Shown here piece by piece: positions 18,392-28,544 of a stretch of DNA of 64,000 nucleotides. Each line of letters opens with the position of its first letter. Position 1 is the stretch's first letter. The stretch lies in the NCBI GenBank assembly GCA_020723405.1, contig DYIY01000009.1, positions 46,427-110,426 of the forward strand. The letters are read 5' to 3'. The notes under the pieces are model-generated. The model made no database searches. It was not told where the DNA came from and saw only the letters and a list, made by a program, of their open reading frames with translations. The translations under genes were made by a program, and so were the position numbers. Origin of the DNA: Thiobacillus denitrificans. GTDB taxonomy: Bacteria; Pseudomonadota; Gammaproteobacteria; Burkholderiales; Thiobacillaceae.

Positions 18392-19371
18392 CGTTCTCCA
18401 ATGATCCTCACTTCCGTGATCAATTCCACGCCCGTCTTGGCCTGGACCTTGGCACGCACTTCCTCGATCAGGTTCTCCACGTCCTCCGCCCGGGCGCCCC
18501 CCAGGTTGACGATGAAGTTGGCATGCTTCTCCGACACCTGGGCGCCGCCGATCCGATGGCCCTTCAAGCCACAGGATTCGATGAGCCGGGCGGCGAAATC
18601 CCCCGGCGGATTGCGGAACACGGAACCGGCGTTGGGCTGGTTCAGGGGTTGGGTGGCGATGCGCTTGTCCAGCATGCGCTGCATTTCCTCCCGGGCCTGG
18701 CTGCCATCCCCCTTGGGGGCCATGAGCCAGGCGGCCACGAACCATTCCTGGCGCTTGTCCCGGGGCACCACATGGCGGTAGTCCACCCGGAATTCCTTGG
18801 GGCTGCGCTTGATGAGCTGGCCCTGGCGGTTGATGGTCAACACCTGGCTGACGAATTCCCAGGTTTCCCGCCCGTAGCAGCCGGCGTTCATGGCCAGGGC
18901 ACCGCCCACGGTGCCGGGTATGCCGGCCAGGAACTCCAGACCCATGAGATCGTGATTGGCGGCGAAGCGGGCCACCTTGGGGCTGGCCACCCCGGCTTCG
19001 GCATAGATCACGCCGAACTGGCCGTTGTCTGCAGTAGCCATGCCATTCTGTCGGCGCTGTTCCAGATGCAGTTTGCGCAGGGCCCCATGCAGGTGCACGA
19101 CCGTTCCGCGTACCCCCCCATCCCGCACCAGGAGATTGCTGCCCAGGCCCACGAAGACCACCGGTTCCGCATCGTCCAGGGTCACCAGAAATGCCGCCAG
19201 ATCGTCCAGGCTGGCCGGGGTGTAGAGCCGGTCCGCCTGCCCGCCCACCCGCCAACTGGTGTAGCGGCTCATGTCCGCCCCCAGTTCCAGGCGGCCCTGG
19301 GCTCCGGGCACGACAACGCCGCCCAGGGTCTTGTCCAGGTCGTCCATGGCCTCGTCGTCCCAGCCGATCAC
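18385..19371 (-). CDS. murB: UDP-N-acetylenolpyruvoylglucosamine reductase MurB
   Basis: FAD enzyme that reduces the enolpyruvyl group to make UDP-MurNAc. The 328 residues show the FAD-binding start [14 protein letters not shown], the [12 protein letters not shown] loop, [18 protein letters not shown] and the C-terminal NAGSVFRNP with the catalytic Ser. I use the GTG at 19371, which overlaps the murC stop (GTGA); an ATG at 19347 is an alternative. The stop codon sits inside the right arm of a heptanucleotide array. Confidence 0.96.
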   Translation of the reverse strand: MIGWDDEAMDDLDKTLGGVVVPGAQGRLELGADMSRYTSWRVGGQADRLYTPASLDDLAAFLVTLDDAEPVVFVGLGSNLLVRDGGVRGTVVHLHGALRKLHLEQRRQNGMATADNGQFGVIYAEAGVASPKVARFAANHDLMGLEFLAGIPGTVGGALAMNAGCYGRETWEFVSQVLTINRQGQLIKRSPKEFRVDYRHVVPRDKRQEWFVAAWLMAPKGDGSQAREEMQRMLDKRIATQPLNQPNAGSVFRNPPGDFAARLIESCGLKGHRIGGAQVSEKHANFIVNLGGARAEDVENLIEEVRAKVQAKTGVELITEVRIIGERQ

Positions 19372-20771
19372 GGCGTGCCTCCCGTCCCCAGGGCCGCCAG
19401 CCGGCCCGGCACCTGGCCGATGGAACCGGCCCCCATGGTGAGCACCACGTCGCCATCCCGCACGAAATCCGCCAGGGCGGCGGGCAGCTCGGCCGCGTCG
19501 CCCACGAACACCGGTTCCACCTTGCCCGCCACCCGCACCGCCCGGGCCAGGCTACGGCCATCGGCGGCCACGATGGGCGCCTCGCTGGCGGCATAGACCT
19601 CGGTGAGCAACAGGGCGTCGGCCTGGGACAGGACCTGGACGAAGTCCTCGAACAGGTCCCGGGTGCGGGTATAGCGGTGGGGCTGGAAGGCCAGCACCAG
19701 GCGCCGGCCGGGGAAGGCCCCCCGGGCGGCGGCCAGGGTGGCACGCATTTCCACCGGATGGTGGCCGTAGTCGTCGATGAGGGTGAAGCAGCGGCCATCG
19801 GCCAGACGGATCTCGCCGTAACGCTGAAAGCGCCGGCCCACCCCGCTGAATCCGGCCAGGGCCCGTTGCACGGAGGCGTCCGGCACTTGCAGTTCCCAGG
19901 CGACGGCCACCGCCGCCAGGGCGTTGAGCACGTTATGCATCCCCGGCAGGTTGAGGGTGATGTCGATGGGCGAGCGGGTGCCGTTGCGCAGGGCGGTGAA
20001 GCGCATACGGCCGTCCTCGGCGCGGATGTCCACCGCCTGGATGGAACAGTCGTCGCCGGTGCCGTAGGTCATCACCGGTTTGGTGATGCGCGGCAGCAGG
20101 CTGCGCACCACCGGGTCGTCGGCGCAGAGGATGGCCATGCCCCAGAAGGGCAGACGGTGCAGGAACTCCACGAAGGCGCCCTTGAGCCGCTCGAAATCAT
20201 GGCCGTAGGTTTCCATGTGGTCCGCGTCGATGTTGGTGACGATGGACACCACCGGCGACAGGTAGAGGAAGGAGGCGTCCGATTCGTCGGCCTCGGCCAC
20301 CAGCCATTCGCTCTGGCCCAGGCGGGCGTTGGCCCCGGCGGCCAGGAGCTTGCCGCCGATGACGAAGGTGGGGTCGATGCCCGCCTCGTTGAGCACGCTG
20401 GCGATGAGGCTGGTGGTGGTGGTCTTGCCGTGGGTGCCGGCGATGGCGATGCCCTGCTTGAAGCGCATCAGTTCCGCCAGCATCATGGCCCTGGCCACCA
20501 CCGGGATGTGCTTCTCCCGGGCCGCCACCACTTCCGGGTTGTCGTCCTTGATGGCGCTGGACACCACCAGCACGTCGGCGTCCCGCACGTTCTCGGCGGC
20601 ATGGCCCTGAAACACCCCGGCCCCCATGGCCGCCAGACGCTGGGTCACGGCGTTGCTGGCACCGTCGCTGCCTGTGATGTGGTAGCCCTGGTTGAGCAGC
20701 ACCTCGGCGATGCCGCTCATGCCGGCGCCGCCGATGCCGACGAAGTGGATATGGTTGACCTTATGTTTCAT
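19368..20771 (-). CDS. murC: UDP-N-acetylmuramate--L-alanine ligase MurC
   Basis: Cytoplasmic ATP-dependent ligase that adds L-Ala to UDP-MurNAc. The 467 residues contain the N-terminal [18 protein letters not shown] dinucleotide-type loop, the ATP-binding GTHGKTTTT near residue 115, and the C-terminal DDYGHHPVE and [12 protein letters not shown] motifs. The ATG at 20771 is separated from murG by a 121-base gap that holds an inverted heptanucleotide element, whereas the murC/murB overlap is tight. Confidence 0.98.
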   Translation of the reverse strand: MKHKVNHIHFVGIGGAGMSGIAEVLLNQGYHITGSDGASNAVTQRLAAMGAGVFQGHAAENVRDADVLVVSSAIKDDNPEVVAAREKHIPVVARAMMLAELMRFKQGIAIAGTHGKTTTTSLIASVLNEAGIDPTFVIGGKLLAAGANARLGQSEWLVAEADESDASFLYLSPVVSIVTNIDADHMETYGHDFERLKGAFVEFLHRLPFWGMAILCADDPVVRSLLPRITKPVMTYGTGDDCSIQAVDIRAEDGRMRFTALRNGTRSPIDITLNLPGMHNVLNALAAVAVAWELQVPDASVQRALAGFSGVGRRFQRYGEIRLADGRCFTLIDDYGHHPVEMRATLAAARGAFPGRRLVLAFQPHRYTRTRDLFEDFVQVLSQADALLLTEVYAASEAPIVAADGRSLARAVRVAGKVEPVFVGDAAELPAALADFVRDGDVVLTMGAGSIGQVPGRLAALGTGGTP

Positions 20772-20795
20772 GAATCGCCTCCGGCGATTGAGCGG

Positions 20796-20887
20796 GTAGT
20801 CGGTAGTTGGTAGTCGGTAGCCTTTTCATGCGCGCCTACGGCGCGGAAAAATTCAGCTACCAGCCACCGACTACCGACTACCGACTG
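20796..20887. repeat. Inverted pair of heptanucleotide arrays between murG and murC
   Basis: The left arm is GTAGTCG, GTAGTTG, GTAGTCG, GTAG (20796-20819). The right arm is CTACCAG, CCACCGA, CTACCGA, CTACCGA, CTG (20857-20887). The core holds a small GCGCC-TAC-GGCGC palindrome followed by an A-run and AGCTAC. The arms are reverse complements, so the transcript can fold into a long hairpin between the murG stop (5 bases away) and the murC start. The element at 53690-53777 has the same design. Confidence 0.85.
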
Positions 20888-20892
20888 CATTT

Positions 20893-22029
20893 TCATCGCA
20901 CCATCTCCTTCACCACGTTGGCCACGGCGGCCGTCGCCTCCGGCTTGGCCAGGGATCGGGCCTTGGTGGCCCGGGCCAGCAGGGTCGGCCGGTCCAGGCC
21001 CGCCAGCCAGGCGGCCAGGCTTTCCGGGGTCAGGGTCTTCTGGTCCATCAGCCAGGCCCCATCCCGGTCGGCCAGGAAGCGGGCGTTGGCGGTCTGGTGG
21101 TCGTCCACGGCGAAGGGGTAGGGGACGAACAGGGCGGCGCAGCCGGCGGCGGCGATTTCCGCCACGGTCAGGGCCCCGGAACGGCACACCACCACATCGG
21201 CCCAGGCCAGGGCGCCGGCCATGTCGTCGATGAAGGCCAGGCACTCGCCGTCCACGCCGGCAGACCGGTAATTGGCCTGGAGGGCCTCCAGATGCCGGGC
21301 CCCGGACTGGTGCCGGACCAGGGGCCGGGCCTCGGCGGGCAACCGGGCCAGGGCCTGGGGCACCGCTTCGTTGAGGGCCTGGGCCCCCAGGCTGCCGCCC
21401 ACCACCAGCAGACGCAGGGGTCCTGTCCGGTCGGCGAAGCGGGTTTCCGGGGCGGGGAGGGCAGCGATGAGCGGACGTACCGGATTGCCGATCCATTCCC
21501 CTTTGCGGGCCAGAGGCGAAGTGATTTCACCCAGGGGCAGACCCAGGAGCACCCGATCCGCCACCAGGGCCAACAGCGTGTTGGTGAGGCCGGCCACGGC
21601 GTTCTGCTCGTGGATCACCAGGGGCTTGTTGAACAGGGAGGCCATCATGCCGCCGGGAAAGGCCACGTAGCCGCCCAGGCCCAGGGCCACGTCGGGCCGC
21701 TCCCGGAAGATGGCCCGGGCCGCCTGCCAGAAGGCGCCCAGCAGGTTCATGGGCAACAGCAGCTTGGTCAGCAGGCCCTTGCCGCGCACCCCGGCCACCT
21801 TCACCCAGGCCATGGGGAAACCCTTATCCACGGCCAGTTTCGCTTCCATGCCGGCCCGGGTACCCAGCCAGACCACCCGCCAACCCTCGTCGCGCAGGGC
21901 TTCCGCCACCGCCAGGGCGGGCATGACGTGGCCCCCGGTGCCCCCGGCCATGACCAGGAGGGTGCGGGGAGCATGGGGCCCGGCGCCGTTCCCCATTCCC
22001 CATGCCCCATTCCCCATTCCCGCTTTCAT
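20893..22029 (-). CDS. murG: Lipid II synthase MurG with a repeat-encoded N-terminal extension
   Basis: Membrane-associated glycosyltransferase that adds GlcNAc to lipid I. The start is ATG at 22029, overlapping the ftsW stop (ATGA), giving 378 residues. The usual start motif VMAGGTGGHVMPALAVA appears only after about 25 residues. Residues 3-16 (AGMGNGAWGMGNGA) are encoded by 7-base repeats at 21990-22020 and look like an insertion directly after the coupled start codon. Other motifs: GGSLGAQALNEAVP and CRSGALTVAEIAAAG. The enzyme core appears intact. Confidence 0.97.
   Translation of the reverse strand: MKAGMGNGAWGMGNGAGPHAPRTLLVMAGGTGGHVMPALAVAEALRDEGWRVVWLGTRAGMEAKLAVDKGFPMAWVKVAGVRGKGLLTKLLLPMNLLGAFWQAARAIFRERPDVALGLGGYVAFPGGMMASLFNKPLVIHEQNAVAGLTNTLLALVADRVLLGLPLGEITSPLARKGEWIGNPVRPLIAALPAPETRFADRTGPLRLLVVGGSLGAQALNEAVPQALARLPAEARPLVRHQSGARHLEALQANYRSAGVDGECLAFIDDMAGALAWADVVVCRSGALTVAEIAAAGCAALFVPYPFAVDDHQTANARFLADRDGAWLMDQKTLTPESLAAWLAGLDRPTLLARATKARSLAKPEATAAVANVVKEMVR
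21990..22020. repeat. Heptanucleotide array inside the murG 5' coding end
   Basis: Four units on the plus strand, TCCCCAT, TCCCCAT, GCCCCAT, TCCCCAT (21990-22017), then TCCC. Unlike most other arrays it has no inverted partner nearby. It lies in frame within murG, nine bases after the start codon. Confidence 0.8.
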
Positions 22030-23175
22030 GCCTTCTTCCCCCGCATCATGCAGCGGTTCTCGAAGTCGATGCGCAACAACACCGCCAGGGCCAGACAATT
22101 GCAGACGATGCCCGAGCCTCCATAGCTCATGAGGGGCAGGGTGAGGCCCTTGGTGGGCAGCAGGCCCAGGTTGACCCCCATGTTGATGAAACCCTGGAAG
22201 CCCATCCACACGCCCACCCCCTGGGCCACCAGGGCGGCAAAGTTGCGGCCCATGAGACCCGCCTGCCAGCCGATGGAAAAGGCCCGCCAGGTGAGCCAGG
22301 CGAACAGGCCGATGACCACCAGCACACCCAGCAGGCCCAGTTCCTCACCGATCACCGCCAGCAGAAAATCGGTGTAGGCCTCGGGCAGGTAGAACAGCTT
22401 TTCCACACTGTCCCCCAACCCCACGCCGGTCAGTTCACCGCTGCCCAGGGCGATCAGGGCGTGGGACAACTGGTAGCCGGCGCCATAGGGATCGGCCCAG
22501 GGATTGAGGGAGCTGGCCACCCGGGCCAACCGGTAGGGGGACAGGATCACCAGGAGCACGAAACCGATGGCCAGGAGCACGATGAGCCCCAGGAACAGCC
22601 GGGCATTGAGCCCCCCCAGGAAGAGAATGGCCAGGGCCAGGGTGACGATCACCACGAAGGCACCGAAATCCGGCTCCAGCAGCAGCAGGGTGCCCACCCC
22701 CAGCATCACCAGGAACATGGGCATGAAGCCCTTCTTCAGGTTCTGCATGAAAGCCGCTTTGCGCACGGTGTAATCGGCGGCGTAGAGGATGGTGGCAAAC
22801 TTCACCCACTCGGAAGGCTGGAAGTTGCCCAGGGAACCCAAGGGGAGCCAACGGCGACTGCCGTTCACTTCCTTGCCGATGAAGGGCACCAGTACCAGGA
22901 CCAGCAGCAGCACCCCGGCGATGAACAGGCCGGGGGCCATCTTCTGCCAGGTCTGGCTGGGAATTTGCAGGGTGGCGTAGCCCAGGCCCAGGCCCAGCAC
23001 CAGATAGATGCTGTGACGGATCAGATAGAAGGCCTGTTGATTGTTGGCAGATTTGGCCTCGGCAATGGTGATGGAGGCGGAATAGACCATCACCAGGCCG
23101 ATCATGAGCAGCCCCAGGGCAGCGAACACCAGACCCCAGTCATAAGGGGTGAGGGCGGTGCGTTTCAGGGCGGCG

Positions 23176-23186
<11 letters not shown>
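22026..23186 (-). CDS. ftsW: Septal peptidoglycan polymerase FtsW
   Basis: SEDS-family glycosyltransferase that polymerises lipid II at the septum together with FtsI. The 386 residues form about ten membrane helices, with family motifs PSEWVKFATILYAAD, LLEPDFGAFVVI and the late GLLPTKGLTLPLMSYGGSG. I start at the ATG at 23186 (MFHNAALKRT), which overlaps the murD end by 11 bases; the longer frame is murD read in another phase. The stop overlaps murG. Confidence 0.97.
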
Positions 23187-24591
<1,405 letters not shown>

Positions 24592-24598
24592 GGCCTCA

Positions 24599-25684
24599 TC
24601 ACCTCAGCTTCAGGGACGCCAGACCGATGAGCACCAGCATCATGCTGATGATCCAGAAGCGGACGACCACCTGGGTCTCCTTCCAGCCCTTCTTCTCGAA
24701 GTGGTGATGGATGGGTGCCATGAGAAAGACCCGCTTGCCGCGCAGCTTGAAGGACCCCACCTGGACCATCACCGAGACGGCTTCGGCGACGAACACGCCG
24801 CCCATGATGAACAGCACGATCTCCTGGCGGACCACCACGGCCACCACCCCCAGGGCGGCTCCCAGGGCCAGGGCACCCACGTCGCCCATGAACACCTCGG
24901 CGGGGTAGGCGTTGAACCAGAGGAAGGCCAGTCCGGCCCCCACCATGGCGGCGCAGAACACCACCAGTTCGCCGGCCCCGGGAATGTGGGGCAGGCCCAG
25001 ATACTTGGAGAACACGGCGTGGCCCGCCACGTAGGCGAACACCGCCAGGGCTCCGGCCACCATCACGGTGGGCAGGATGGCCAGGCCGTCGGCCCCGTCG
25101 GTCAGGTTCACTGCGTTGCTGCTGCCGACGATGACGAAGTAGGCCAGCACCACGAAACCCACCGCCCCCAGGGGCATGACGATCTGCTTGAAGAAAGGCA
25201 CGATGAGTTCGGTCTGGGCCGGCAGGTGGGCCGACCAGGCCAGCCAGGAGGCAATGGCCACGGCGATCACCGACTGCCAGAAATACTTCCAGCGGGAGGC
25301 CAGACCCCGGGGGTTTTTCTCCACCACCTTGCGCCAGTCGTCCACCCAGCCGATGGCACCGAACCCCACCAGGGTGGCCAGGGCGATCCACACGTAATGG
25401 TTGGTGAGGTCGGCCCAGAGCAGGGTGGTGAGGGCAATGGCGGAGAGGATCAGGGCACCGCCCATGGTGGGGGTGCCGGCCTTCACCAGATGGGTCTGGG
25501 GACCATCGTCGCGCACCGGTTGGCCCACCTTCAGGGCGGTGAGCTTGCGGATCATCCAGGGCCCCACGATGAAGGAAATGACCAGGGCCGTGAGAGCCGC
25601 CAGCACCGCCCGCAGGGTGATGTAGTTGAAGACGTTGAACAGGCGTATGTCCTGGCCGATCCATTTGGCGAGCATCAGGAGCAT
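24599..25684 (-). CDS. mraY: Phospho-N-acetylmuramoyl-pentapeptide transferase MraY
   Basis: Integral membrane enzyme that transfers phospho-MurNAc-pentapeptide to undecaprenyl phosphate to form lipid I. The 361 residues from the ATG at 25684 ([12 protein letters not shown]) have ten expected helices. Conserved motifs are [37 protein letters not shown] and [11 protein letters not shown]. An ATG at 25675 is an alternative three residues later. It overlaps the murF end by 10 bases. Confidence 0.98.
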   Translation of the reverse strand: MLLMLAKWIGQDIRLFNVFNYITLRAVLAALTALVISFIVGPWMIRKLTALKVGQPVRDDGPQTHLVKAGTPTMGGALILSAIALTTLLWADLTNHYVWIALATLVGFGAIGWVDDWRKVVEKNPRGLASRWKYFWQSVIAVAIASWLAWSAHLPAQTELIVPFFKQIVMPLGAVGFVVLAYFVIVGSSNAVNLTDGADGLAILPTVMVAGALAVFAYVAGHAVFSKYLGLPHIPGAGELVVFCAAMVGAGLAFLWFNAYPAEVFMGDVGALALGAALGVVAVVVRQEIVLFIMGGVFVAEAVSVMVQVGSFKLRGKRVFLMAPIHHHFEKKGWKETQVVVRFWIISMMLVLIGLASLKLR

Positions 25685-27054
25685 ACGTTTTTCTCCACGA
25701 ATGACTGCACCACCCGTTCCATCTTCATGAAGCGGGAGCCCTTCACCAGCACGGTGACCTCGGGCCCCAGGGCGCACTCCACCTCGGCCAGCAGTTCCTC
25801 GATGCGTTCGAAATGCATGGCCCGGTTGCCGAAGCCCTGCACGGCGGCCAGGCTCATGTCGCCCAGGCAGAGCAGGCGTTCGATGCCGGCGGCCCGGGCC
25901 TTCTCGCCCACTTCCCGGTGCATGGCCAGGGCATCGGGGCCCAGTTCGCCCATGTCCCCCAGAACCAGGATGCGGGTGCCCGGCTTTTCGGCCAGCACCT
26001 GGATGGCCGCCAGCACCGAGTCCGGATTGGCGTTGTAGGTGTCGTCGATGAGGCTGGCCCCCAGGATGCAGGGATGGGCCTGGAGGCGGCCCTTCACGCC
26101 GCCGAAGTGGGCCAGGCCCCGGGCGATGGCTTCCGGCCCCGCACCCAGGGCCAGGGCGCAGGCAGTGGCGGCAGCAGCATTGGCCAGGTTGTGGCGGCCG
26201 GGCACGCCTAACGTGGTTTCGATGAGGCCCCGGGGCGTGCGCAAGCGCAGGTTGGCCTCCGGGTTGCCCAACTGCCAGTTGACCAGGGTGTCGTCCAGGC
26301 TCTGCACGGCCACGTCGGCGTGGCGGCCGAAGCCGAAGCTCAGGACGTTGCGCCCGGCGTTCATGGACTGCCACAGCCCGGCATGGGGATCGTCGGCGTT
26401 GATGATGGCGGTGCCGTCCGCCGGCAGGCCCCCGTAGATCTCCCCCTTGGCCCGGGCCACGGCTTCCAGGCTGCCCAGACCTTCCAGGTGGGCGCGCAGG
26501 GCGTTGTTCACCAGAGCCACGTCGGGCCGGGCCAGATTGGACAGGTAGGCCAGTTCGCCCGGATGGTTCATGCCCATCTCGATGACCCCATAACGGTGTT
26601 CCGGGGTCAGGCCCAGCAGGGTCAGGGGCATGCCGATGTCGTTGTTCAGGTTGCCCCGGGTGGCCAGCACGGTCTCTTCCCCGGCTTCCAGGGCCAGGAT
26701 GGCGGCCACCATTTCCTTCACCGTGGTCTTGCCGTTGCTGCCGGTGATGGCCACCAGCCGGGCCGCCATGCGGGAGCGGTGCCACGCGGCCAAACGGCCC
26801 AGGGCGAGCCGCGTGTCTTCGACCCGCAGCGAGGGGTGAGGCGTGGGGGGTGAGGCGTCCGCCACCATCACGGCGGCGGCACCCTGTTCGATGGCCTGGG
26901 TGGCAAAGGCGTGGCCGTCGAAATTGGCCCCCTTGAGGGCCACGTACAGGCAGCCCGGGGTGAGCTTGCGGGTGTCGGTCTCCACCCGGGTGAATTCCAC
27001 GTCGGGGCCCGTGGCGGTGGCCCCGATGGCCTGGGCGGCTTCATGGAGTTTCAT
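25675..27054 (-). CDS. murF: UDP-MurNAc-tripeptide--D-Ala-D-Ala ligase MurF with a repeat-encoded loop
   Basis: Last cytoplasmic Mur ligase, adding D-Ala-D-Ala. The 459 residues contain [18 protein letters not shown] near residue 110, [13 protein letters not shown] and [15 protein letters not shown]. Residues 67-77 ([11 protein letters not shown]) are encoded by a 4-unit heptanucleotide array at 26831-26858, just ahead of the conserved VEDTRLALG; relatives that I recall have a shorter loop here. The ATG at 27054 overlaps the murE stop. Confidence 0.97.
   Translation of the reverse strand: MKLHEAAQAIGATATGPDVEFTRVETDTRKLTPGCLYVALKGANFDGHAFATQAIEQGAAAVMVADASPPTPHPSLRVEDTRLALGRLAAWHRSRMAARLVAITGSNGKTTVKEMVAAILALEAGEETVLATRGNLNNDIGMPLTLLGLTPEHRYGVIEMGMNHPGELAYLSNLARPDVALVNNALRAHLEGLGSLEAVARAKGEIYGGLPADGTAIINADDPHAGLWQSMNAGRNVLSFGFGRHADVAVQSLDDTLVNWQLGNPEANLRLRTPRGLIETTLGVPGRHNLANAAAATACALALGAGPEAIARGLAHFGGVKGRLQAHPCILGASLIDDTYNANPDSVLAAIQVLAEKPGTRILVLGDMGELGPDALAMHREVGEKARAAGIERLLCLGDMSLAAVQGFGNRAMHFERIEELLAEVECALGPEVTVLVKGSRFMKMERVVQSFVEKNVCS
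26831..26858. repeat. Heptanucleotide array inside the murF coding sequence
   Basis: Four consecutive 7-base units on the plus strand: GAGGGGT, GAGGCGT, GGGGGGT, GAGGCGT. They are read in frame as Ser/Pro/Thr/His-rich residues in a loop of the MurF N-terminal domain. No inverted partner is seen nearby. Confidence 0.75.
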
Positions 27055-28544
27055 GCGCCGCTCCTCTGCGTGAGGGCCAGGCGGGCTTCCTCGGCGTCGG
27101 AGAAGGGATGCTTCACGCCGTGGACCTCCTGGTAGTCCTCATGGCCCTTGCCGGCCAGCACCACGATGTCTTCCGGGCCGGCGGCCAGGATGGCGTGGCG
27201 GATGGCGGCCCGCCGGTCCGGCTCCACGGTCTGGCCGGGGGGCATGCCGGCCAGGATACCGTCGATGATCTGCATGGGGTCCTCGTTACGGGGGTTGTCG
27301 CTGGTGACGATGGCCACGTCGGCGCCGGCGGCCACGGCGGCGCCCATCAGCGGCCGCTTGCCCGTGTCCCGGCCGCCGCCACAGCCGAACACGCACCACA
27401 GGCGGCCCGGGGTGAGGGGTTTCAGGGCGGCCAGCACCTTGTCCAGGGCATCCGGGGTGTGGGCGAAATCGACGATCACCGTGGGGGCGTCGGCCGGCCC
27501 GGGCACCCGCTGCATGCGGCCCGCTGCCGGACGGACCTGGCCCAGGACGGCCAGGGCCTGATCCAGGGGGGCGCCACCGGCCAGCAGGGCGCCCAGGGCG
27601 GCCAGCAGGTTGTAGGCGTTGAAGCGGCCCAGCAGGGCGGAAGTGAGCCGGCCCCGGCCCCAGGGGGTCACGATCTCCAGGCGCAGGCCCAGCCGGTCCG
27701 CCTGGCAGGACTCGGCCCGCACGTCCCCGGCGGCGAAGCCGTAACCCAGCACCTGGACCGGTCCGCCGCGCAGTTCGCCGCCCAGGCGGGCCCCCAGTTC
27801 GTCGTCCTCGTTGAGCACCGCCCATTGCAGGCCGGGCCAGCGGAACAGGCGGGACTTGGCGGCGGCATAGGCGGCCATGTCGCCGTGGTAGTCCAGGTGG
27901 TCCCGGGACAGGTTGGTGAACACGGCCACGTCGAAGGCCACGCCTTCCACCCGGCCCTGGTCCAGGCCGTGGGAGGAGACTTCCATGGCCACCCCGGCGG
28001 CCCCCTGGTCCCGGAAGCGGGCCAGCAGGCCTTGCAGGGTCACCGGGTCCGGAGTGGTGTGGCTGGCCTGGTTGTCGGCGCCCAGGAAGCGGCCTGCCTC
28101 GTCCAGGAAGCCGTTGCCCACGGTACCGATGGTGGCGGTGGGCCGGCCCAGGCGGCTCCAGGCAGCAGCCAGCCACTGGGCCACGGAGGTCTTGCCGTTG
28201 GTGCCGGTGACGCCGGTCATCCACAGGTGTTCGGAGGGGGCGCCGTACCAGGCCGCGGCCAAGTGGGCCGCGCCCTGGCGCAGCCCGGCCACGGGCAGGT
28301 GGAGGGCCCGCCAGTCCGAGTTCCAGGTCCAGCCGTCCGGCTCCCAGACCACGGCGGCGGCGCCGGCCTGGATGGCCTGGGCGATGTGGCTGCGGCCATC
28401 GTGGACAGCACCCGGATGGGCCAGGAACACATCCCCGGGGCCCACCTTGCGGCTGTCGGCGGTCATGGCCCGGGCCTTGGGCGCCAGGGCACGCAGTTCG
28501 CCGGCCAGTTCGGCCCAGGCGCGGGTATCGGTGGGCCGCGTCAT
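27051..28544 (-). CDS. murE: UDP-MurNAc-L-Ala-D-Glu--meso-diaminopimelate ligase MurE
   Basis: Cytoplasmic Mur ligase that adds meso-diaminopimelate. The 497 residues include the ATP loop GVTGTNGKTSVAQWLA near residue 113, HTTPDP, and near residue 415 the DNPR motif (TSDNPRNEDPM), which is known to mark selection of meso-DAP rather than lysine. Both ends overlap neighbours by 4 bases (ftsI upstream, murF downstream). Confidence 0.98.
   Translation of the reverse strand: MTRPTDTRAWAELAGELRALAPKARAMTADSRKVGPGDVFLAHPGAVHDGRSHIAQAIQAGAAAVVWEPDGWTWNSDWRALHLPVAGLRQGAAHLAAAWYGAPSEHLWMTGVTGTNGKTSVAQWLAAAWSRLGRPTATIGTVGNGFLDEAGRFLGADNQASHTTPDPVTLQGLLARFRDQGAAGVAMEVSSHGLDQGRVEGVAFDVAVFTNLSRDHLDYHGDMAAYAAAKSRLFRWPGLQWAVLNEDDELGARLGGELRGGPVQVLGYGFAAGDVRAESCQADRLGLRLEIVTPWGRGRLTSALLGRFNAYNLLAALGALLAGGAPLDQALAVLGQVRPAAGRMQRVPGPADAPTVIVDFAHTPDALDKVLAALKPLTPGRLWCVFGCGGGRDTGKRPLMGAAVAAGADVAIVTSDNPRNEDPMQIIDGILAGMPPGQTVEPDRRAAIRHAILAAGPEDIVVLAGKGHEDYQEVHGVKHPFSDAEEARLALTQRSGA

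Noticed and set aside
27405..27425. GGGGTGAGG in murE as a further heptanucleotide array
   Set aside because: Only about two units, and the encoded residues (PLTPG) are ordinary for MurE at this place.
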